Origin: Flammeovirgaceae bacterium UBA2786
Lineage (GTDB): Bacteria > Bacteroidota > Bacteroidia > Cytophagales > Cyclobacteriaceae
DNA: 64,000 nt
Direction: 5' to 3'
Assembly: GCA_002352225.1 (NCBI GenBank)
Contig: DEIA01000031.1
Coordinates: 14,320 to 78,319, forward strand
In this document: piece after piece, positions 1-7,963 of the stretch
Position numbering within the stretch: position 1 is the first letter of the stretch
Layout of the letters: each line of letters begins with the position of its first letter
Translations under genes and position numbers: made by a program
The notes under the pieces: model-generated
Told to the model about the DNA's origin: nothing
The model's input: only the letters and a program-made list of their open reading frames with translations
The model's database searches: none

Positions 1-140
1 GGGTCAGGATACCGGGCATTTCTGTATATATAGTTTTTTTCCGTGTCTATTTCTATATACAAAATACTGTCAAGCACACTTTGCCCGTGCAGATTATTGG
101 TCAAATTCAAAATAAAAAATAAAGTCAATAGAGATTTCAT
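1..140 (-). CDS. Secreted protein, 5' end only (runs off the window edge)
   Basis: Reading the minus strand from an ATG at 140 gives 46 open codons to the window edge. The protein begins MKSLLTLFFILNLTNNLHGQ, a typical Bacteroidota signal peptide with likely cleavage after HG or GQ. The start lies 6 nt after the stop of the metallopeptidase fragment upstream, so the two probably share a transcript. Too little is visible to assign a family. Confidence 0.55.
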   Translation of the reverse strand, partial: MKSLLTLFFILNLTNNLHGQSVLDSILYIEIDTEKNYIYRNARYPD

Positions 141-146
141 ACTTGC

Positions 147-677
147 TTAGTTACAGTTTATCACAGAACACCAACATCCATTGATAATGTAATCAGAGTC
201 ATTATTAATTTTAGCTTTTACTTCTTGCCGCAAATCGTTCCATGCCTTAGTCCCTCTCAATCCATCCCACGCCAAAGCTACGTAATGATCCATAGTAATT
301 TCGGGGTTATTATGGTTTCGGGTATCGAACTCTTTTAATCCTGTGGCAATCAGGTTAACATAGTAGCCGGCCATATACTGGTGGTGTACCTGATCTGCGG
401 GAATGTTGCCATTTTTATGCTCAACATAGGCATCGAACAAGCCCGGAAAATTGTCAGAAGTAAGTTGCTCATTACTTGCAATTCCGGCTTTTGCCAGATC
501 AGAAAAGATTTTGGCGTGTACTGCCTCATGCAAAAAGGTTCTTGCCACTTCAACAGTTCTACGGTTTTCAAGTCTGGCTTGATCTAAGGTAATCGTTACT
601 TCATTGTATGGATAAATACCGTTGATTTTGGCGTTCACAGTACCTGGTATATTACCAAGTTTGAAATAGAGATTCAT
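147..677 (-). CDS. C-terminal half of a frameshifted HExxH metallopeptidase-like protein
   Basis: This 176-residue reading frame carries HEAVH at residues 50-54, a zinc-metalloprotease HExxH motif, followed by a helical tail with a DHYVALAWDGLRGTKAW segment. As I recall the family, this pattern occurs in secreted Bacteroidota proteins of unknown substrate. The ATG at 677 is probably not a real start: the same frame is open and plausible upstream to about 737 (KLGSNSTFTNLISAFDNNGG), and joins the preceding frame if one A of the AAAA run (738-741, plus-strand TTTT) is removed. It is therefore most likely the 3' half of one gene with the 712-1311 frame, broken by a +1 indel (or a sequencing error). 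Third zinc ligand and activity are not established. Confidence 0.6.
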   Translation of the reverse strand: MNLYFKLGNIPGTVNAKINGIYPYNEVTITLDQARLENRRTVEVARTFLHEAVHAKIFSDLAKAGIASNEQLTSDNFPGLFDAYVEHKNGNIPADQVHHQYMAGYYVNLIATGLKEFDTRNHNNPEITMDHYVALAWDGLRGTKAWNDLRQEVKAKINNDSDYIINGCWCSVINCN

Positions 678-711
678 CGTACCTCCATTATTATCAAACG
701 CACTAATTAAA

Positions 712-1311
712 TTAGTAAACGTGGAGTTGCTGCCCAGTTTTAGTATAAATACAATTTGCCTTGGGGTGACTTGTCAGGCTATTGTCTGCTATAATATCAA
801 CTATTCCTCCGTTTCCTGGATTGGAGCCACCACCACCTGATCCGCCTGACTCTGGCCATCCAGGGGTATATGGATTATTACCAGCACCAGATTCCCACCA
901 AACCTCACACGTAGTATCCAGATAAGACCATTCACCAGAAACCCATTGATACCAATCCGTACATTGCTGCCACCATTGCTGTACTCTTAACTCACTTCCT
1001 TCTTTCCCTTTCCATTTTGTATAGGGTTGGGAACTGATAATACTTTTGTTTTGGACTACTTGTTCAACCATCACGCCTCTAATTCCCCCGGTTAAAGGTT
1101 CTATTGTAACCTTCCCCTCAAATTCTTTTATATAGTTGCCGGCATTGATCTTCTTTATATCGCCTTTAAAATCCATTGTTGGTGAATAATTGATAATGTG
1201 CGCTGAAAATCCCCTGCCATCATTGTAAATAACAAGTCTTGCTCGTCCCTTATGGGGTAATCCATATTCTGAGTGTGGCATTTGCAATTTACCATCAACG
1301 GTAAACGGCAT
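712..1311 (-). CDS. N-terminal/middle part of the frameshifted metallopeptidase-like protein
   Basis: The 199-residue frame holds a beta-rich region (PFTVDGKLQMPHSEYG, RARLVIYNDGRGFSAHIINYSP), a Trp-rich stretch, a Gly/Ser/Pro linker, and then the conserved-looking PKANCIYTK that precedes the peptidase part. It ends at a premature stop (TAA, 714-712) caused by the +1 shift in the A-run at 738-741. The first ATG at 1311 is probably internal: the frame stays open to 1455 with sensible residues (GNIEDAKTWFETLAKAKF) but has no ATG and no signal peptide. The true 5' end is missing, or is fused by a second indel to the TPM gene that stops at 1430. I regard 147-1455 as a decaying gene rather than two functional ones. 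Confidence 0.55.
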   Translation of the reverse strand: MPFTVDGKLQMPHSEYGLPHKGRARLVIYNDGRGFSAHIINYSPTMDFKGDIKKINAGNYIKEFEGKVTIEPLTGGIRGVMVEQVVQNKSIISSQPYTKWKGKEGSELRVQQWWQQCTDWYQWVSGEWSYLDTTCEVWWESGAGNNPYTPGWPESGGSGGGGSNPGNGGIVDIIADNSLTSHPKANCIYTKTGQQLHVY

Positions 1312-1429
1312 CTCAACTGAATATTTATGAACTATGGCTTTATCCCATCGAGGAGAAATTTTTTCTAAATTTTGTTCGATAAACTTTGCTTTGGCCAGCG
1401 TTTCAAACCACGTTTTGGCATCCTCTATG

Positions 1430-2002
1430 TTACCGTTTCGGTGCCGGTTCCTGCATTATCTTAGCCACCTCATCAATAAATTTCATGGCTTTGCCGCATA
1501 TCTTCATAACGCCTTCGGCTGTGCGCTTTTCCTGAAGGTCGGGGATGCCCGCACTGATTATCCCTGTTAGTGCATCTTGTACCTGTGGCAGATCTTTCAA
1601 ATGTACCAACTGCCCCGTACCCGTCAGGTAAATCAATTCCTGTTTCCTGCTCATTAAAAGAACAAGTCCATAATTATTCTGCAATCCGGACAAGTTCTGA
1701 TGCTCTGCAAAACGCTTTGAATAATCACCCGGGTTAATGTCAAGTGTATCGGTAGTAACAACACTCACATAATTTCCTTTTGCTTTGTAATAGTACTGCA
1801 ACAGGCTATCTATTTGTTTCCTTTCAACCGTTGTAAATAATTTTTCCTGGTCATGCAACAGCACTTTATCCTGTGCGTTTAGCAAATGGGCAATACCAAA
1901 AACAACCAGCAGTGTTATTACACATTTAAGGTTGACACACTTTTTTACCGGAGATAAAAAAGTTGTTAACCTTAGCAGTTTTGTTTTTGGTTTGTGTAAC
2001 AT
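1430..2002 (-). CDS. TPM-domain (YgcG/DUF477-like) exported protein
   Basis: 190 residues. There is one hydrophobic segment at about 25-43 preceded by basic residues, a signal peptide or anchor ending near LLNAQ. The mature part (KVLLHDQEKLFTTVERKQIDSLL, GNYVSVVTTD, YGLVLLMSRK) matches the TPM domain, a small alpha/beta fold found in Psb32-like and YgcG proteins and of general unclear function, sometimes phosphatase-like. It starts 3 nt after the mdh stop, so it is probably co-transcribed with mdh. It terminates inside the open frame of the metallopeptidase relic, which is why a frameshifted fusion cannot be excluded. Confidence 0.75.
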   Translation of the reverse strand: MLHKPKTKLLRLTTFLSPVKKCVNLKCVITLLVVFGIAHLLNAQDKVLLHDQEKLFTTVERKQIDSLLQYYYKAKGNYVSVVTTDTLDINPGDYSKRFAEHQNLSGLQNNYGLVLLMSRKQELIYLTGTGQLVHLKDLPQVQDALTGIISAGIPDLQEKRTAEGVMKICGKAMKFIDEVAKIMQEPAPKR

Positions 2003-2005
2003 CTA

Positions 2006-2935
2006 TTATCCAAGCTTATCCAACACGTCCATTACTTCTTTTACGTGCTTGCGACTGGTTTCCATTAAGGCCTTTTCATCGTTATTTAAATCCAGCTCAA
2101 TAATTTTTTCAACACCATTTTTACCTAAGATTACCGGAACACCCAGGTAGCAATCCTTAATTCCATACTCGCCATCTAAACGAATGCAAACCGGAAGTAC
2201 ACGCTTTTGATCGCGTACAATCGCCTCCACCATTTGTGCTGCCGCAGAACCGGGTGCATACCAGGCCGAAGTACCCATTAACTTAACCAACTCTCCGCCA
2301 CCTACTTTGGTGCGTTCAATAATAGCATTCAGTTTGTCTTTGCTGATCAACTCCGTTACCGGGATACCACCCACAGTAGTATAGCGTGGCAGGGGAACCA
2401 TTGTATCGCCATGGCCACCCAGCAACATGGCCTGTATATCTTTTGGAGAAACGTTTAAGGCTTCGGCCAGGAATGCCCGATAACGCGCTGTATCCAGAAT
2501 ACCAGCCATACCCATTACGCGGGTGCGGGGTAGTTTTGAAGTAATATGCGCCTGGTAGGTCATCACATCCAACGGGTTCGATACTACTATAATAATCGCG
2601 TTAGGCGAATGCTTAACTACATTTTCCGTTACCGACTTCACAATTCCGGCATTGGTTGAAATTAAGTCATCGCGGGTCATACCCGGCTTGCGCGGAAGCC
2701 CCGAGGTAATAACCACTACTTCAGACCCAGCTGTTTTAGCATAATCGTTTGTAGAGCCAATGGTACGGGTATCGTACAAATCGATGGGAGCCTTTTGCCA
2801 GATGTCCAGCGCTTTGCCTTCTGCAAAACCTTCACGTATATCTACCAACACAACTTCATTTGCAATTTCCTTGTAGGCCAGTACATCGGCACAAGTGGCG
2901 CCCACATTGCCGGCACCTACCACAGTTATCTTCAT
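2006..2935 (-). CDS. mdh: Malate dehydrogenase
   Basis: 309 residues, the usual length for the LDH-like bacterial MDH group. It interconverts malate and oxaloacetate with NAD(H) in the TCA cycle, in the cytosol. Visible features: Rossmann motif GAGNVG at residues 7-12, Asp32 at the end of beta-2 (NAD ribose binding), the substrate-loop arginines in GLPRKPGMTRDDL, the SNPLDVMT strand, LDTARYRAFLA, and the active-site histidine in GGHGDTMVPLPRY. It is first in a minus-strand unit with the TPM gene. It is separated by a 68-bp gap from tilS. Confidence 0.96.
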   Translation of the reverse strand: MKITVVGAGNVGATCADVLAYKEIANEVVLVDIREGFAEGKALDIWQKAPIDLYDTRTIGSTNDYAKTAGSEVVVITSGLPRKPGMTRDDLISTNAGIVKSVTENVVKHSPNAIIIVVSNPLDVMTYQAHITSKLPRTRVMGMAGILDTARYRAFLAEALNVSPKDIQAMLLGGHGDTMVPLPRYTTVGGIPVTELISKDKLNAIIERTKVGGGELVKLMGTSAWYAPGSAAAQMVEAIVRDQKRVLPVCIRLDGEYGIKDCYLGVPVILGKNGVEKIIELDLNNDEKALMETSRKHVKEVMDVLDKLG

Positions 2936-3003
2936 AAGTATATTTTTTATCGTTAAAATCCGGGGCGCAAGTTAAAACTCAATCCTACAAAAGAAAAGGC
3001 AAA

Positions 3004-4314
3004 CTAAGATTGTATTACCTGAAATCGGGCTGCCTGACGGGTGATTTTTGTCAGCTTATACCGGTCGTCAATCCGGTACCCCACAATCCACACTATTTCC
3101 CCATTGCTTTCCAGTACAGTTACACCGCTTTTAAGCGTAACGGGCACCTTCTCATCAATCAGGAAATCGCTCACTTTTTTATGCTGACTCATTCCTAACG
3201 GAACAAAAGAATCGCCTGCCTGCCACACACGCCAGATTAAAGTGGGGGCAAGTTTTTCAAGGTCTAATACGGCTATTGTCAGTTCGCGGGTAATCTGGGG
3301 TAAAACCGGAACCTCTATCTCCATTTCAAACAAACCCAACTTGTGTTTTCCTGAAACAAGTGGAACAGAAACAAATGGGAGCTTTTCCGTTAGTTCTGTA
3401 ATCAGAAGCACTTCCCGATCTACTGCAAGACAATGCGTAGAACTATAAAAAACCTTTCCCGGTTGGCCTGGTGCTGCCATCATTATTGCCTCCGTTTGTT
3501 CCCGGTTAAAACCATACCTGCGAATGGTACGCCAAAGCCGACTTGCATCTGTTGTGTGAAGTAACCCCGCCTTTTGGATTTTGATGGTATTACCTGCCTC
3601 AACATACCGTAACCGCCATTGTTGCACATCATCATTAAGTATTTCAGCGTCATTTTTGAGCTTCGCTATCATTGCGGTAAAGCTCTGCTCCAATGCCGGG
3701 TTAATTTTTTGTAATTCCGGAATAATTTTGTGGCGAATCAGATTGCGTTGGTAGGCATCCGTCTGATTACTGCTATCCTCGCGCCATACTATATCGTTTT
3801 CAGCAGCATAATTCTCTATCTCTCTTCGGGTGGCAAACATCAACGGCCTAAAACGATTACCCGAAAGCGATGGAATACCAATTAACCCCTCTAATCCTGA
3901 GCCTCGCGCCAGATTAAGTAAAGCCGTTTCAAGAGAATCATTTAAATGATGAGCAGTGGCCACAAATTGAAACTGATGTGACACTATCAACTCATTGAAC
4001 CATTGGTAGCGAAGTTCACGCGCAGCCATTTGTATCGAAAGACCGTGCGCAGTGGCATAATTCTTGGTTTCGAAGGGAGTTGTATAGAAAATAACCTGAT
4101 GATTTTTACACCAATCTTGTACAAACAACTCATCGCCATCCGACTCAGCGCCCCTCAATTTAAAATTTGCATGTGCAACTGCTACCGTAAACTTGAGTTC
4201 ATGAAACAAATGCAGCATAACCATAGAATCCAACCCGCCACTTACCGCAAGCAAAATTTTTGTCTGCGTGGATATGCTGTGCTGCTGCAAATATTCAAGA
4301 AAGCGTTGCTTCAC
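3004..4314 (-). CDS. tilS: tRNA(Ile)-lysidine synthase
   Basis: 436 residues. It modifies C34 of tRNA-Ile(CAU) with lysine using ATP so that AUA is read as isoleucine. The PP-loop is SGGLDS at residues 25-30, followed by the family pattern VAHANFKLRGAESDGDELFV and ATAHHLNDSLETALLNLARGSGLEGL. The C-terminal TilS substrate-binding part is present (WRVWQAGDSFVPLGMSQHKKVSDFLID). It is divergent from the OstA-like gene with only 35 bp between the two starts. Confidence 0.95.
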   Translation of the reverse strand: MKQRFLEYLQQHSISTQTKILLAVSGGLDSMVMLHLFHELKFTVAVAHANFKLRGAESDGDELFVQDWCKNHQVIFYTTPFETKNYATAHGLSIQMAARELRYQWFNELIVSHQFQFVATAHHLNDSLETALLNLARGSGLEGLIGIPSLSGNRFRPLMFATRREIENYAAENDIVWREDSSNQTDAYQRNLIRHKIIPELQKINPALEQSFTAMIAKLKNDAEILNDDVQQWRLRYVEAGNTIKIQKAGLLHTTDASRLWRTIRRYGFNREQTEAIMMAAPGQPGKVFYSSTHCLAVDREVLLITELTEKLPFVSVPLVSGKHKLGLFEMEIEVPVLPQITRELTIAVLDLEKLAPTLIWRVWQAGDSFVPLGMSQHKKVSDFLIDEKVPVTLKSGVTVLESNGEIVWIVGYRIDDRYKLTKITRQAARFQVIQS

Positions 4315-4336
4315 AAAGCCAAAGATAACTTTTCTC

Positions 4337-4344
4337 TATTTTTG
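4337..4344 (+). promoter_or_regulatory. Bacteroidota -7 box TATTTTTG, almost leaderless
   Basis: TATTTTTG fits the TAnnTTTG -7 consensus exactly. It ends 5 nt before the ATG of the OstA-like gene, so a transcript from it would have essentially no 5' UTR. No TTG is seen at the usual -33 spacing. Confidence 0.4.
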
Positions 4345-4349
4345 ACCCG

Positions 4350-5900
4350 ATGATACGCCTCGTATTCCTTATTGTTTTTGTTTTAACCACGCAACTTTCT
4401 ATAGCACAAAGGCAGGTAAAACTCAAAAAAGCCGACAATCTGTTTGGTGCTATTAAAGACGGTGAGCGCTTTGACCGGGTAATCGGCAATGTAATTTTTG
4501 TTCAGAATAACACTACCATTTATTGCGACTCGGCCCACTTCTTTAAAAAGAAAAACTGGGTTGAGGCATTCGGTAACATTCATATTACCGATGGCGATTC
4601 GGTTGATGTAGTATCGCACAGTCTTAGTTACGATGGCAATAAACGAATAGCACATCTTCGCAAAAACGTAGTGTTCACCAAAAAAGGTATTGCCACCTTA
4701 TATACCGACTTTCTCGATTACGATCGCCCAAAAAGCGAAGCACGTTACTTTAACGGTGGCCGGCTGGTTGACTCTGCCAACGTATTAACCAGTAAAAAAG
4801 GATATTACGATATCCGTAGTAATCTGGCTTCGTTTAAAACTGAGGTAAAAGGTAAAAACCCCGATTACACGTTGGAGTCAGACACCCTTCAATACAACTC
4901 AACCACCAAGATTATTTACTTCCGCGATCACACAACCGTAACCGATAAAGACGGCAGCACAGCTGTATATAAAAGTGGTTTTTACAACACTAACCTAAAG
5001 GCTTCAGCCCTTACGCTTGGCCAGATAGAAACAGCCGAATACAAAATTAAAGGCGATGAATACCAGCTTGATGATGTGCGTAAACGCTATCGGGCAAAGG
5101 GCCGTGTAATTATGACTTCCAAAGAAGAAAATATGCTGATTTTTGGTGATGATAGCTTTTACGATAAACAACTCGGCATTTCAAAAGTGTATGGTAATGC
5201 TTTTGTGGCTAAGATTGGCGATGACCTGGATACCTTGTTTATAACAGCCGATACGCTGGTTTCCATCGAAAGTAAGGATCCTAAAAAGAAGAGATTGCTG
5301 GCCTATAATCAGGTTAAGATTTATAAAAAAGATATGCAAGGCGTAGCCGATTCGCTGGCTTATATAGCCATTGACTCTACGTTGCATATGTACACCCAAC
5401 CTATTTTATGGAATAATGAAAACCAGATGACAGCCGATTCGATTTACATGGTTATGAAAAATAAAAACATTGACCGCCTTTACATGATCGCTAACTCATT
5501 TGTGGCTTCGCAAGACTCACTCCGGAATTTTAACCAGATAAAAGGCCGCAAAATGACTGCCCATTTTAGCGGTAGCTTAATCAAATATGTAACCGTGTCT
5601 GGAAATGGCGAGAGTATATACCATGCCTTGCAGGAAAAAGAGGTAGAGACAGATAAAGGTAAATTTTTGATTACCTACACTACCGGCATGAATAAAATGA
5701 TCTGCAGTAATATGCGGATTAATTTCTTAGAGGGCAGGGTTAATAATGTGAGTGCTTACGTACAGCCCGATGCTACCTTTACCCCTCCCCACGAAATCAA
5801 GGATTCAGACCGGCTTCTGAAGGGCTTTGACTGGAAGGGAAAACTTCGCCCCGCCCGCAAGGATGTGGTAAAGCGCCCGCCAAACGAAACCAACCCATAA
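4350..5900 (+). CDS. OstA-like protein (LptA/LptD N-terminal domain family)
   Basis: 516 residues. A signal peptide (MIRLVFLIVFVLTTQLSIA, cut before Q20 or so) leads into repeated beta strands of the OstA/LptA type: FDRVIGNVIFVQNNTTIYCDSAHFF, AFGNIHITDGDSVDV, YRAKGRVIMTSKEENMLIFGD and YGNAFVAKIGDDLDTLF. Known members of this fold bind or carry lipopolysaccharide across the periplasm. The long Bacteroidota version carries two or more such blocks, and its exact job is inferred. No LptD barrel follows. It is the first gene of the plus-strand envelope run leading towards bamD. Confidence 0.85.
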   Translation: MIRLVFLIVFVLTTQLSIAQRQVKLKKADNLFGAIKDGERFDRVIGNVIFVQNNTTIYCDSAHFFKKKNWVEAFGNIHITDGDSVDVVSHSLSYDGNKRIAHLRKNVVFTKKGIATLYTDFLDYDRPKSEARYFNGGRLVDSANVLTSKKGYYDIRSNLASFKTEVKGKNPDYTLESDTLQYNSTTKIIYFRDHTTVTDKDGSTAVYKSGFYNTNLKASALTLGQIETAEYKIKGDEYQLDDVRKRYRAKGRVIMTSKEENMLIFGDDSFYDKQLGISKVYGNAFVAKIGDDLDTLFITADTLVSIESKDPKKKRLLAYNQVKIYKKDMQGVADSLAYIAIDSTLHMYTQPILWNNENQMTADSIYMVMKNKNIDRLYMIANSFVASQDSLRNFNQIKGRKMTAHFSGSLIKYVTVSGNGESIYHALQEKEVETDKGKFLITYTTGMNKMICSNMRINFLEGRVNNVSAYVQPDATFTPPHEIKDSDRLLKGFDWKGKLRPARKDVVKRPPNETNP

Positions 5901-5991
5901 ATAATTGCTCCTGGCCATAATTTTTTTTCACAATCGATAGGGAAAGGCCCGTATTTATAATACCTTTTCAATCGAATTAGTGTGTTTACCT

Positions 5992-6696
5992 ATGAAAGTG
6001 TGGGGCCTCATCTGTTTCTTTACGATGGTCAGCCTTGTGGCGATGGGCCGGCAATTTCAACTGCCCGAAATTCAGGAAACCTATCAAACCAACATAGGCG
6101 AAACCATCCGAATCCCCATCAAGATTACCAATCAATCAGACAAACCTCTATTTTATATTATCCGTAAGGCCCAATCCGATCTGGGCGAAAGCCAGAAGGG
6201 TTATTTCTGCCTGGATAAAAACTGCCTTGATACAGGTATATCAGAGTTTTCTAAACGGATTGAACCCGGTGAAACCATTCAACAACTGGCTTTTGTACTT
6301 GAAAGTGGCCTTATTGCAAGCCAGCATGCCATCAAATTTCAGATTTTTCCAAAAGGAAACCAGACCGAAATGCAAGAGTACACGGTATACATTAATGTGC
6401 ATGAACGTACCGAAAAACCAGTCCTGTTTCATTCCAAAGACATAACCATACAAGATGTTTACCCCAACCCGGTGCAGGATTACGCCTATATCGATTATCG
6501 AATACATAACGAGAATACGAAAGCCAAACTCACCATCCATAATATTCTGGGTAAACCGATGGATGAGGTTGAATTACCAACTTCCGAAACCCGTATAAAA
6601 CTTCAAACCGAAGAGTTTACTTCAGGTATTTATTTTTACACACTTTACCTCGATAACAACGGAGTGCTTACCCGGAAACTTATTATCAGAAAATAA
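5992..6696 (+). CDS. Secreted protein with type IX sorting tail
   Basis: 234 residues from the ATG at 5992; a GTG at 5980 in frame would add four residues but the ATG sits directly before the basic start of the signal peptide (MKVWGLICFFTMVSLVAMG). The middle is an immunoglobulin-like beta domain (ETIRIPIKITNQSDKPLFYII). The C-terminal ~75 residues are a Por secretion tail: VYPNPVQDYAYIDY, LTIHNILGKPMDEVEL, SGIYFYTLYLDNNGVLTRKLIIRK. The product should be exported by Sec and then sent through the T9SS to the cell surface or outside. Its function is unknown. Confidence 0.8.
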   Translation: MKVWGLICFFTMVSLVAMGRQFQLPEIQETYQTNIGETIRIPIKITNQSDKPLFYIIRKAQSDLGESQKGYFCLDKNCLDTGISEFSKRIEPGETIQQLAFVLESGLIASQHAIKFQIFPKGNQTEMQEYTVYINVHERTEKPVLFHSKDITIQDVYPNPVQDYAYIDYRIHNENTKAKLTIHNILGKPMDEVELPTSETRIKLQTEEFTSGIYFYTLYLDNNGVLTRKLIIRK

Positions 6697-6732
6697 GCCG
6701 TACGTTCTGGCGTTCTATCAAAAAAAACCAAA

Positions 6733-6762
6733 TTGCTATTTAGTTGCCCTGTAGTATATTTG
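6733..6762 (+). promoter_or_regulatory. Promoter for the bamD-rpoZ-coaBC-porD run
   Basis: TTG at 6733-6735, a 19-nt spacer, and TATATTTG at 6755-6762 match the Bacteroidota -33/-7 consensus well. Transcription would begin near 6766-6769, leaving roughly a 50-nt leader before the ATG at 6820. Confidence 0.6.
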
Positions 6763-6819
6763 CAGGCTTAAATAGGCTCAAAGCCCGAAATTTTAGAGAT
6801 TTTGAAACTCCTGCAGTCG

Positions 6820-7629
6820 ATGTTAAGAAAAAATCTGTTCGCCCTAGCCGCCCTTGCGCTGATAGCTGTTGGTTGCAGTAAATTCAGACGAATTGAAAAG
6901 AGCGAAGATTGGCGCGTAAAATACGAAGCAGGTTTAAACTATTATGCTAAAAAAGATTATTACAGGGCCTCAATCCTGTTCGAATCAATATTACCTATTG
7001 TAAGAGGTTTGCCCGAAGGCGAAAAAGTAGAATTTAATCTTGCCTATTGCCAGTACCATGAAAAACTGTATTTATTGGCTTCCGATCAGTTTAAAACCTT
7101 TTACGAAACATATGGACGCAGTAGCTTAGCCGAAGAGGCTTCTTTTATGTATGCGTATTGTCTGTATGCCTCATCACCCGACTCAAATAAAGATCAGCAA
7201 AGCAGCATAGAAGCAATGAATGCTATGCAGAATTTTCTGAACCGTTATCCGGGTAGCCAATTCCTTAATCAGGCTGTTGATGTAATTACAGTAAGTCAGC
7301 AAAAACTAGAGCAGAAAGGGTTTGATAACGCAAGACATTATTTGAAACTAAAAATGTACGAGGCAGCAGTAATCTCGTTAGATAACTTTAAGAAGAACTT
7401 CCCCGATTCGAAATTTCTGGAGGAAAGTGCATACCTGAAAGTGCAGGCTGAATTTGAATTAGCTTCCATCAGTATTGTTTCCAAGCAATTAGAACGGTTC
7501 AATACCACGTTAGACTATTACAAAGAACTGGTAGATAATTTTCCGAACAGTACCTTTCTGAAAGATGCTGAACGCTACTATACACAAAGTTTAGAACGAG
7601 TAAATAAATTAAAAAACAATAAAATTTAA
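6820..7629 (+). CDS. bamD: Outer-membrane assembly lipoprotein BamD
   Basis: 269 residues from the ATG at 6820; an in-frame TTG at 6802 is less likely because the lipoprotein signal starts naturally at MLRKNLFALAALALIAVGC. The lipobox is AVGC, with Cys19 predicted to be lipidated. The remainder is TPR-like helical hairpins (YYAKKDYYRASILFESIL, LLASDQFKTFYETYG, MNAMQNFLNRYPGSQFL, ISLDNFKKNFPDSKF, LDYYKELVDNFPNSTFL), as in BamD/YfiO. It acts in the BAM complex that folds beta-barrels into the outer membrane. It is followed 4 nt later by rpoZ. Confidence 0.92.
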   Translation: MLRKNLFALAALALIAVGCSKFRRIEKSEDWRVKYEAGLNYYAKKDYYRASILFESILPIVRGLPEGEKVEFNLAYCQYHEKLYLLASDQFKTFYETYGRSSLAEEASFMYAYCLYASSPDSNKDQQSSIEAMNAMQNFLNRYPGSQFLNQAVDVITVSQQKLEQKGFDNARHYLKLKMYEAAVISLDNFKKNFPDSKFLEESAYLKVQAEFELASISIVSKQLERFNTTLDYYKELVDNFPNSTFLKDAERYYTQSLERVNKLKNNKI

Positions 7630-7633
7630 TCAT

Positions 7634-7963
7634 ATGGCTACTCAACCTTCTATTGTTACACGCGACATAGATAAAATCGCAGCACCAACCGGAAACTTAT
7701 ATGAATCGGTTGTAGTGATTTCGAAGCGCGCCCGTCAGATTGCCGTTAATCTGAAAGAAGAGCTTAATAACAAACTTGCCGAGTTTGCTACCACTGTAGA
7801 TAACCTGGAAGAAGTATTTGAAAATCGTGAGCAAATTGAAATCTCTCGTTACTACGAGCGCATGCCTAAGCCTACCAGCACTGCTATTGAGGAGTTTCTG
7901 GAAGGAAAACTGAACTACCGCCTGCGCACAGCCGAAACTGAAGCCGAGGTAAAAGCTGAGTAA
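7634..7963 (+). CDS. rpoZ: RNA polymerase omega subunit (Bacteroidota type)
   Basis: 109 residues. The sequence TGNLYESVVVISKRARQIAVNLKEELNNKL corresponds to the omega core helices, and the gene sits directly before coaBC, as is usual for rpoZ in this phylum. It would assist assembly of the core polymerase around beta-prime. Its TAA stop overlaps the ATG of coaBC (TAATG), which indicates translational coupling. Confidence 0.88.
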   Translation: MATQPSIVTRDIDKIAAPTGNLYESVVVISKRARQIAVNLKEELNNKLAEFATTVDNLEEVFENREQIEISRYYERMPKPTSTAIEEFLEGKLNYRLRTAETEAEVKAE

